A model generated the notes under the pieces. That model searched no databases. It was not told the origin of the DNA and saw nothing but the letters and a program-made list of their open reading frames with translations. DNA of 43,905 bases from JAAKFL01 sp964629645. GTDB lineage: Bacteria > Chlamydiota > Chlamydiia > Chlamydiales > SLFE01. Below are positions 1 through 6,364 of this stretch, piece by piece (the stretch's first letter is position 1; every line of letters starts with the position of its first letter). The stretch covers positions 1 through 43,905 of the forward strand of contig CAZVSU010000010.1 of NCBI GenBank assembly GCA_964629645.1, read 5' to 3'. Position numbers and translations under genes: made by a program.

Positions 1-1
1 A

Positions 2-55
2 GCAATTGGATATGAAATCAAAGATTCCCAAGATATAGAACCGATGCCCGCCTAG
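2..55 (+). CDS. C-terminal end of an unknown protein (cut by window edge)
   Basis: Reading frame 2 is open from the first base and ends with TAG at 53-55. It gives an 18-codon tail that ends in EPMPA. Too little is left to assign a family. A further open stretch at 73-282 (ATG at 169) would encode a 37-residue basic peptide ending KLLKDILGTIFH. It has no recognisable ribosome binding site or homology and may be a remnant of a mobile gene. Whether either piece is expressed cannot be told from this window. Confidence 0.2.
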   Translation, partial: AIGYEIKDSQDIEPMPA

Positions 56-278
56 ATTGTTCGACAGTGTGAGGGCTCAGTGCGAGCTCTAAAATAGCCT
101 TCCATAAAAACCTTATCAGATTTATTCATGTCATTCACTTATTTGAATTGCCGTTCTTCTACGACAGAATGAAGAACGGGTGCTATTCTCAAGAAAGAAT
201 TGCCGAAAGAAAAGCCTTTCGTCAAAAAATAGACAGCACCAAAAAACTTCTAAAAGATATTCTTGGTACTATCTTCCA

Positions 279-1142
279 CTAGGAATCATGAGTCAATAGT
301 TCTGATTCATCAACCGAAATAGCGATATCTCGAAAGTTTGACGAGCTGACGACTCTTCTTCCGCTCTTTTCTTCCAGTTCCTTACGGGCATTCCCAGCAA
401 TTTTCCCACCAGTCCTTGCAGCATCTCGATTTTCCTCAAAGCCTTGAGCATCCTTTTGCACTGCAATTTCAGTTGTAGAAGCTTCGCTCAGCATGCTAAA
501 AATAAGCTCTAAGTCGGTCATGTGGTCACGAAGATTTTCTTTCTTTAGGTTTTTCAGCTTTTTATGCTCGGAGGGCTTTAACCCGAATGTCGCCTCGGAA
601 ATTTCTGCCGTCAAAATTGCGTAATCCTTCTGCTCTTTGATGCCTCTTTTTTCCCATTCATTGGTGAGCTCTTCGCGAATTGCAATGCCCCGCATCCTTT
701 TTTCAATCCAATCATCTGGATAGCCTTTTGCCTTATAGAGCGCGCGTGTTCGCTTAGTGGCAAGTTCAGGGTCTTCAATTTCTTGAATTCTTTCATATCC
801 AACTTTAGCTAACCATCTTTTAAATGGCTCAGCTTTTGGAGAAGGAATGGATTGGATGATGCGAAATACTGTTTCAGTATTTGCCGTATCCGTTTCCCTC
901 ATTTTCCCGTCTGCAGCCTCCATTTTCAACTGTACGATTTTTTCGTACAGTTGGTCAAACCCTTCATCTTCTGACAGTTTCGACTTGAGGTCAGACCAAT
1001 ACCGCCTAGGATTAGCACTATCTGTAAGCACTGAAACAATGTCGATAATGGAAAAATACCACTCATCATTGAAAATAGTTTTACGTATTTCCTTCCCTTT
1101 AAAAATGGCTATCTTAGAATTTTTATCAATCTCATATTTCAT
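279..1142 (-). CDS. Bro-N / phage antirepressor-family protein
   Basis: The 287-residue protein opens with a Bro-N type domain (residues about 10-130: FNDEWYFSIIDIVSVLTDS, then NTETVFRIIQSIPSPKAEPF and WLAKVGYERIQEIEDPELA). It continues with the conserved tail seen in chromosomal Bro-N proteins (IREELTNEWEKRG, NLRDHMTDLELIFSMLSEAS, GGKIAGNARKELE). Bro-N domains bind DNA and occur in phage antirepressors and baculovirus Bro proteins; the role of the bacterial chromosomal branch is poorly known. The ATG overlaps the TGA of the upstream HTH gene (ATGA) and has the ribosome site GAGG seven bases before it inside that gene, so the two are translationally coupled. Together they form a two-gene regulator or toxin-antitoxin-like module. 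Family assignment is firm; function is inference. Confidence 0.85.
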   Translation of the reverse strand: MKYEIDKNSKIAIFKGKEIRKTIFNDEWYFSIIDIVSVLTDSANPRRYWSDLKSKLSEDEGFDQLYEKIVQLKMEAADGKMRETDTANTETVFRIIQSIPSPKAEPFKRWLAKVGYERIQEIEDPELATKRTRALYKAKGYPDDWIEKRMRGIAIREELTNEWEKRGIKEQKDYAILTAEISEATFGLKPSEHKKLKNLKKENLRDHMTDLELIFSMLSEASTTEIAVQKDAQGFEENRDAARTGGKIAGNARKELEEKSGRRVVSSSNFRDIAISVDESELLTHDS

Positions 1143-1354
1143 ATTAAATCCTCTGTCTCAAAATCTTCTGGGAATAAAGCTTCTTCCTTGGTGATCTTCC
1201 CTTCTGTTATTTCTTCAATTTTTTTAGCTAGTGGTACACTTGGACGTCTACTACCATTGAGTATGTGCTGTAGGTGGCCTCTTGAAATACCCAGCTGTTC
1301 GGCAAAAGCGGTCCTACTTAACTTCTTTCGAAAGAGATACTCATCTAATTTCAT
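1139..1354 (-). CDS. Small HTH (XRE/Cro-type) DNA-binding protein
   Basis: This 71-residue protein starts MKLDEYLFRKKLSRTAFAEQ and has a Cro/XRE helix-turn-helix: AFAEQLGISRGHLQHILNG followed by SRRPSVPLAKKIEEIT. The acidic tail is EEALFPEDFETEDL. A longer reading back to 1672 is open but has no homology-like content; the ATG at 1354 is preceded by GGAG and fits the usual length of such regulators. Its stop overlaps the start of the Bro-N gene by four bases. It probably represses its own operon and acts as the partner of the Bro-N protein. Confidence 0.75.
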   Translation of the reverse strand: MKLDEYLFRKKLSRTAFAEQLGISRGHLQHILNGSRRPSVPLAKKIEEITEGKITKEEALFPEDFETEDLI

Positions 1355-1729
1355 CAGGAAGACTCCACTACACATGAAAAAGCAAAGGATAGCATAGTAA
1401 TCATAATTTTTACAAACGTAACATCTGTGATCACAATCAATCTTGACATAATTGAAGACATGTGTCATCATATTGGTGATTTCCAACCAAAAATAGGAGA
1501 TCTGAAAATGCAAGAGCTTATGAAAGGGGCCAGGGCTGCGATTCGCGCGATTTGGAATGTCAACACAAAGCGAAAATGTCACCCTTTCGAGCAATGTAGA
1601 AATATCATCATTAAACACCATTAAAACAATGTTGAAATTTTTGAACCATTTTAAGTTACTATATCCTCTCATTGCGACACAAATTTAAGAGCTAATAACA
1701 GAATAAATTTTAAATGGAGAACTCTTGAA
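1355..1729. other. Intergenic region between divergent HTH and L,D-transpeptidase genes
   Basis: About 375 bases separate the minus-strand HTH gene from the plus-strand transpeptidase gene, so promoters for both should lie here. A loose candidate for the plus strand is TTGAAA at 1632-1637 with TACTAT at 1657-1662, but the spacing of 19 is long. The sequence TGTGATCACA at 1426-1435 is a 10-base perfect palindrome and could be a regulator site. A 65-codon plus-strand frame (1427-1624) has no coding character. Nothing else is supported. Confidence 0.35.
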
Positions 1730-2221
1730 ATGCCTCGAATATTAATTTTAATCACCTGTTTACTGTTTGGGGCTTTTTTGAAGTTGGATGCCAGCTCTGT
1801 TAAAATTGAGGAACCCACCCTGATTAATCAACTATCAGGACATGACGTTAAAATTGAAGTAGATACAGAAAAGCAACAGGTTCGAATTTTCGCAAATCGT
1901 TCGCTCATCAAGGAAATACCCTGCTCTACCGGGATGCAAAAAACCCCGACGCCAACGGGTTTGTTTAAGACATATGAAAAAGTTGGCAATCGTGCGATTG
2001 AATTGAATGGAAAGAAAATCACCTATTACTTTCTCTCAAATTTTAGCGGTCACATTGGATTTCACAGTCAGATCTTTGGAGACCACCCTATGGTGCAAGA
2101 GGGAGAGCAAAGGTTTATGGATAGACAACCATCCAGTCAGGGCTGTGTAAGACTGCTTATGTCTGATGCACAATGGATGTATGAGAATATAGGCCTGGGA
2201 GCGGTTGTAGAGGTTAAATAA
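1730..2221 (+). CDS. Secreted L,D-transpeptidase (YkuD domain)
   Basis: The 163-residue protein begins with a signal peptide (MPRILILITCLLFGAFLKL, likely cut after DASS). A YkuD domain follows (from about residue 40: VKIEVDTEKQQVRIFANRSLIKEIPCSTG, then TPTPTGLFKTYEK). The catalytic motif is complete: His112 in GFHSQIFG and Cys139 in SSQGCVRLLMSDAQW. Such enzymes make or remodel 3-3 peptidoglycan cross-links, or attach proteins to peptidoglycan, outside the cytoplasmic membrane. The ATG follows the ribosome site TGGAGAAC. An 18-base gap leads into the exported hydrolase, so the two may be co-transcribed. This is relevant because chlamydial peptidoglycan is sparse and structurally unusual. Confidence 0.88.
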   Translation: MPRILILITCLLFGAFLKLDASSVKIEEPTLINQLSGHDVKIEVDTEKQQVRIFANRSLIKEIPCSTGMQKTPTPTGLFKTYEKVGNRAIELNGKKITYYFLSNFSGHIGFHSQIFGDHPMVQEGEQRFMDRQPSSQGCVRLLMSDAQWMYENIGLGAVVEVK

Positions 2222-2239
2222 AAATAAGTTGATGAATGG

Positions 2240-3256
2240 ATGAAAATATTACAATGTCTTAGGGTTTTCTTTCTCCTTTTGTCGCATTTATCTCTTTGGA
2301 GCGAGGAAGAAATTACACCTTACAAGTTTGAAGATGAGCTCCCAAACTATGAAATTCCAGCGGCATCGCGTTTTACGGCAAGTCGATCTGGAGTACCAGA
2401 TAGTGATATCGTCTTTTACCGAAGTATACCGAAGTCCGATAACTACCCGATAGCGATTTTGTGTGGTGGATCTACAGACAAAGAGCATCTTTCTAGCATT
2501 ATCCATTTTCATCGGTACTTTTTACAGGAATGTAAAGGCCTCGGACTTGGAGTTGTTACAGTTGAACAATGGGGAATCGATGGTAACGATATCGATCAAG
2601 AAGAGTGTATAGCACACTACACACGAACACAGCGATTAAGAGACCATAGGGAAGTCCTTGCACATCTGAAAGCTAATCCTTTTGAAGGTTGGAATGGAAA
2701 GTTTGTTTTCATAGGCGTGTCAGAGGGTGGTGCTATAGTAACGTCACTCTCTACTGAATATTCAGAAGAGACAGTCGCAACGATCAATTGGTCGGGGGCA
2801 GGAGATTGGCATTGGCGTGATGAACTTTGGGTCTTTCTTCAACGCTTGATAGAGACAAATCCACAGTGCCCGCATTCTGTTCTGTTAAGTGACTGTGAAA
2901 TATGTTCTGAGTTAACCACTACAAGAGACAAGTTTAATGCTCTAATGAATTTTATTATGCAAAACCCAACGCCAGATGAATATTTTCTCAATATGACTTA
3001 TCTCTATCATGCTGATGCGCAAGTGTACCCTAACTACAATTACGAGGAGTTGTCGAGCCCTTTTCTAGTCGTAACCGGTGCTTTAGATACGATTATCGAC
3101 TCTAGCGATGAGTTTGTCGCTAAGGCACATGCTGCAGGAGCCCCTATTACCTATATGCGTATCTGTGATATGGATCATTATGTGCGGAAGAGACCCGACG
3201 TCATTGATGCCTCATTCACCTGGTTACGAAACCAACTAAGGGAGTTTAATGAGTAA
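2240..3256 (+). CDS. Exported alpha/beta hydrolase
   Basis: The 338-residue protein starts with a hydrophobic signal (MKILQCLRVFFLLLSHLSLWS). It has the full alpha/beta-hydrolase triad: nucleophile Ser161 in GVSEGG, Asp283 in VVTGALDTIID and His313 in DMDHYVRK. Oxyanion-type sequence ILCGGSTDKEH lies ahead of the nucleophile. The fold suggests an esterase, peptidase or acyl hydrolase acting in the periplasm; the substrate is unknown. The stop codon lies eight bases inside the next gene, so it is coupled to the dehydrogenase. The start ATG is in frame with the signal peptide. Confidence 0.75.
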   Translation: MKILQCLRVFFLLLSHLSLWSEEEITPYKFEDELPNYEIPAASRFTASRSGVPDSDIVFYRSIPKSDNYPIAILCGGSTDKEHLSSIIHFHRYFLQECKGLGLGVVTVEQWGIDGNDIDQEECIAHYTRTQRLRDHREVLAHLKANPFEGWNGKFVFIGVSEGGAIVTSLSTEYSEETVATINWSGAGDWHWRDELWVFLQRLIETNPQCPHSVLLSDCEICSELTTTRDKFNALMNFIMQNPTPDEYFLNMTYLYHADAQVYPNYNYEELSSPFLVVTGALDTIIDSSDEFVAKAHAAGAPITYMRICDMDHYVRKRPDVIDASFTWLRNQLREFNE

Positions 3257-3986
3257 AATTGCATTAGTAACTGGTGCCTCAAAAGGAATTGGCAGGGCGC
3301 TGGTAGAAGATTTAATTCGTCGAGATTGGCAAGTTATTGGTGTAGCTCGTTCAAAAGAAAAGCTACAAGATCTAGAGAAGGAGTATGGGGATCAATTTAT
3401 TGCAGTCGCCTGTGATGTGGCAAAGCAAGAGGAAGTAGCCCGCGTATCTCAAAAGCTCATTATTGACGAAAAGATCCCGTCCCTCTTCTTTTTAAACGCC
3501 GGGGTTGCGGGCGAAGCTGCATGCGAATCAGTCGATTGCTTCTCCATTAGGAAACATAAAGAGGTATTTGATGTGAATTATTTTGGGGTACTTTCTTGGG
3601 TTGAGGAGTGGCTCCCTGTTTGTAAGCAGCAAAACACTACCTTTGTGGTAACAAGTTCCGTAAATGCCATTTTTGCTCCACCAACAGGAAGCGCTTATGC
3701 AGCATCCAAGGCCGCTGTTGCAAAGGCATTTGAAGGGTTAGCACTAACTTATCATAATGCTAACCTCCGATTTGCTGTGGTTTACCAAGGACCAGTAGCT
3801 ACAGAAGGACTAAAGGGTAAGCTGCCCTTTGTTTGGTCAGCAGAACGAATGGCAAAATATATGGTGAGCAAGGTTCTGAAAGGAAAAACGCATATCGAAA
3901 ATTCTGTCTTCTACTCTCTATTTACACGTCTGCTTCGGGTGTTACCACGTTCATTCGTGATACGATTACTTGGCCACAATAATTAA
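3249..3986 (+). CDS. Short-chain dehydrogenase/reductase (SDR)
   Basis: The 245-residue protein is a classical SDR: cofactor motif TGASKGIG (residues 8-15), NAG (83-85), catalytic Ser137, Tyr150 and Lys154 (SAYAASK). Arg and Lys residues shortly after the first glycine motif (VARSKEK) favour NADPH. The substrate cannot be read from the sequence. The C-terminus ends in a short basic amphipathic stretch (FTRLLRVLPRSFVIRLLG), which may contact membrane. The ATG has GGGAG five bases upstream, within the end of the hydrolase gene. It is the third gene of the 1730-4857 operon. Confidence 0.85.
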   Translation: MSKIALVTGASKGIGRALVEDLIRRDWQVIGVARSKEKLQDLEKEYGDQFIAVACDVAKQEEVARVSQKLIIDEKIPSLFFLNAGVAGEAACESVDCFSIRKHKEVFDVNYFGVLSWVEEWLPVCKQQNTTFVVTSSVNAIFAPPTGSAYAASKAAVAKAFEGLALTYHNANLRFAVVYQGPVATEGLKGKLPFVWSAERMAKYMVSKVLKGKTHIENSVFYSLFTRLLRVLPRSFVIRLLGHNN

Positions 3987-3999
3987 GAGGAAATGTGTA

Positions 4000-4857
4000 A
4001 TGAGCCCAAAATCTTTGATAACAGAAAAGTTAATCGCTTGGGGAAAAAGAAATGCAGAGATCCGGTCATTAATATTGACAGGCTCAAGAGCTATAGAAGG
4101 AAAAAGTGATGAGCTTTCTGACTATGATATAGCAGTGTTTTTAGATGACAACACTCCCTTCACGTTAAATGATGCGTGGCTCGAAGAAATTGGAAAACCA
4201 TGGGTATGTGTTCATGAACAAATCAGCTGGAAGAAGGATATTATCCCAACAAGGCTAGTCATCTTTGAACCAGGCGTGAAAATCGACTTTGCTTTCTACC
4301 CAATTAAAGTACTGAAGATTTTAGCTAGCAAACCCCTCCCTGATGAATTTGCTGCAGGGTATTACGTTCTGGTTGATAAGGATGGAATTGCATCGACTAT
4401 GAATCCACCATCTGATAACTGTTACCAGCAAAGCCCTCCTAGCCAAGAGGAATTCCTGCGAATTATCGAAGAGTTTTGGTTTGAAGTGTATCACGTTGCT
4501 AAATATCTTGCGCGCAGTGATCTTTGGTCTGTAAAATTTCGCGATCATGGAATCAAACAAGAGTTTTTGCTTCAGATGATCCGTTGGCACGAGCAGGCAA
4601 AGCACCAGTGGAACTATTCAACGCATTCACAGGGTAAGCGAATGCAAGACTGGGTTGCTGGGGAAACGTGGAGTAGGCTACAGGTATGTTATGCGTGCTT
4701 TGACCCCAAAGACTGTTGGCAAGCACTTAACCAAACAATGAAACTTTTTCGAGATCTTAGTACGGAAACGGCTGCTCTTCTGAAATTTTCCTACCCACAA
4801 GATTTGGATGACAGCATTTCAACTTTTGCCAAAAGTATTTGTGAAAATTATTCATAA
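4000..4857 (+). CDS. Aminoglycoside 6-adenylyltransferase-like (ANT(6)/AadE family) nucleotidyltransferase
   Basis: The 285-residue protein matches the streptomycin ANT(6) family in length and layout: nucleotidyltransferase motif LTGSRAIEGKSDELSDYDIAVFL (Gly28-Ser29-Arg30, Asp41 and Asp43 metal ligands), then KIDFAFYPI with the third acidic residue. The C-terminal helical half has the typical FWFEVYHVAKYLARSDLW pattern. Enzymes of this family move AMP from ATP to streptomycin; here activity is only inferred. A longer frame begins at TTG 3970, but ATG 4000 is preceded by AGAGGA and gives the expected N-terminus. It follows the SDR gene by 13 bases. Confidence 0.85.
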   Translation: MSPKSLITEKLIAWGKRNAEIRSLILTGSRAIEGKSDELSDYDIAVFLDDNTPFTLNDAWLEEIGKPWVCVHEQISWKKDIIPTRLVIFEPGVKIDFAFYPIKVLKILASKPLPDEFAAGYYVLVDKDGIASTMNPPSDNCYQQSPPSQEEFLRIIEEFWFEVYHVAKYLARSDLWSVKFRDHGIKQEFLLQMIRWHEQAKHQWNYSTHSQGKRMQDWVAGETWSRLQVCYACFDPKDCWQALNQTMKLFRDLSTETAALLKFSYPQDLDDSISTFAKSICENYS

Positions 4858-4923
4858 CATGCTTGTTTTTCAAAAATTCTATAAAAAAATTCTATAATAT
4901 TGAACAAGAAAAAGAAAATTGTT

Positions 4924-4933
4924 ATACTTCCCT
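4924..4933. repeat. Left target-site duplication of the IS4-family element
   Basis: ATACTTCCCT at 4924-4933 is repeated exactly at 6297-6306, just outside the two terminal inverted repeats. A 10-base direct repeat is in the range produced by IS4-family transposition. Confidence 0.88.
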
Positions 4934-6296
4934 CAATGGTGTCAAGTTAAGCGTTTCCAATAAAAATTTTATCTATAAAATCTTCGTTCAAAACAAAACG
5001 GAGATCACAAATGACGACTCATTCTCAAGCAATGTCAGACCTAACCAGTCTACTCAATACGCCTTCATTCCAGAATAAATACAAGCTCAAAGCGTCAGCT
5101 TTCACAAGAAATAGAAAATTGACTTTTCCTATCGTGGCAGGCATGATTTTAAGGATGATCAAGCAAAGCCTACAAATTACATGCAATTGGTTTGGAGATT
5201 TCATAGGAGTCGAACCCGCGTCTAAGCAGGCATTCAGTCTTGCCCGTCAACAAATTTCTCCCGAGTGTTTTCAAGCTTTACATGCGAAGGGACTCGAGAC
5301 CAACTACACTTTAGAACCTCAAAAAGGTCTTTGGCGCGATTTTCGAATCATCGCTGCCGATGGATCAACGCTTAGATTGCCTGAGTCCAAAGAGCTAGCG
5401 AGAGAATTTGGAAGGTGGCCGACTCGTGAAGGGGTAAAGACGTCACCCCCTATCGCGCGTATTTCTGAATTTACTGATATTGCAACCAAACTAGTGCTAA
5501 GTGGAAGAATAGCCCCTTGTCGTACATCGGAAGATGAGCTTGCAAGGGAACAATTGACCGAAGTTGTTGAGAAGATGAGAAATTTAGGTCAGAAAAACTT
5601 GCTATTTGTCTATGACAGAGGATATCCATCGGAAGAGTTCATTAATCAGCATATTGAGTTGGGTGTGGATTTTATTTTTAGGGTACCGAGGAATTTTAAT
5701 AAGACCATCTGCGAAATTTATCAAGGCAAGAAGAAAGAGAATTTTCTCATGACGGAAGACTGGCCTTTGTTGAGGGTTTCACAGTTTACTCTTCCTGGTG
5801 GAGAAGATGAGCTGTTGCTAACATCGTTAACGGATGAAACATTGTATTCTCAAGAGGCATTATCTGAAGTGTATCAAGGGAGATGGACAGCGATGGAAGA
5901 AGGATATAAAAAACAGAAGATCACAATGCAATTGGAGAATTTTTCTGGGAAGACAGCAACAGCGATAAGACAAGAATATTGGGCTACTCTTACGGTTGGT
6001 AATCTGATGGAGATGGGATGCATTGAGATAGAGGGATGTTGGATTCCTGGTGCATTGCCAAAACGACACGTCAATAGAAGCGTGATTTTTGGAAGCATGA
6101 GGGATGCAACAATAGAAGCAATATTTGAGATGATTTCAATGAAGGAGTATAGCGCAAAATTCGAAAGGATGGCCAGGAGATCAATGCTAAAAGTTAGGCC
6201 TGGGAGGAATTATTCTCGAGCAGGAGTTGGCAAGCCAAAAAGCCACCATGTATACCGGAGGGCTTGCTAATGCGAGAGCTTAACTTGACACCATTG
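4934..6296 (+). mobile_element. Complete IS4-family insertion sequence (1363 bp)
   Basis: The element is bounded by a perfect 19-base inverted repeat (CAATGGTGTCAAGTTAAGC at 4934-4952; its complement at 6278-6296) and by 10-base direct repeats. It holds a single full-length transposase gene. The ends and duplication are undamaged, which points to a fairly recent insertion into the spacer between the ANT(6)-like gene and the ankyrin gene. Confidence 0.92.
5011..6270 (+). CDS. IS4-family DDE transposase
   Basis: The 419-residue protein carries the DDE residues of IS4 transposases: Asp117 in IIAADGST, Asp202 in LLFVYDRGYPSEEF, and the Glu in YQGRWTAMEEGYKKQK (about 296-297), followed by the typical LENFSGKTATAIRQEYWATL. 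The R-to-E spacing in the Y-R-E-K signature looks one or two residues longer than usual. The ATG has the ribosome site CGGAG before it. Full length and an open frame fit an active copy. Confidence 0.92.
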   Translation: MTTHSQAMSDLTSLLNTPSFQNKYKLKASAFTRNRKLTFPIVAGMILRMIKQSLQITCNWFGDFIGVEPASKQAFSLARQQISPECFQALHAKGLETNYTLEPQKGLWRDFRIIAADGSTLRLPESKELAREFGRWPTREGVKTSPPIARISEFTDIATKLVLSGRIAPCRTSEDELAREQLTEVVEKMRNLGQKNLLFVYDRGYPSEEFINQHIELGVDFIFRVPRNFNKTICEIYQGKKKENFLMTEDWPLLRVSQFTLPGGEDELLLTSLTDETLYSQEALSEVYQGRWTAMEEGYKKQKITMQLENFSGKTATAIRQEYWATLTVGNLMEMGCIEIEGCWIPGALPKRHVNRSVIFGSMRDATIEAIFEMISMKEYSAKFERMARRSMLKVRPGRNYSRAGVGKPKSHHVYRRAC

Positions 6297-6306
6297 ATAC
6301 TTCCCT
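6297..6306. repeat. Right target-site duplication of the IS4-family element
   Basis: Second copy of ATACTTCCCT, directly adjoining the right inverted repeat. Confidence 0.88.
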
Positions 6307-6364
6307 ATTGTTGTTTCGAAAATAAATAATTTAAAAGAACACTAAAGTCGAGTAAAGTGTCTAT

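Noticed and set aside
1427..1624. 65-codon plus-strand frame between HTH and transpeptidase genes
   Set aside because: No start-site support and no family look; lies opposite an equally open minus frame.
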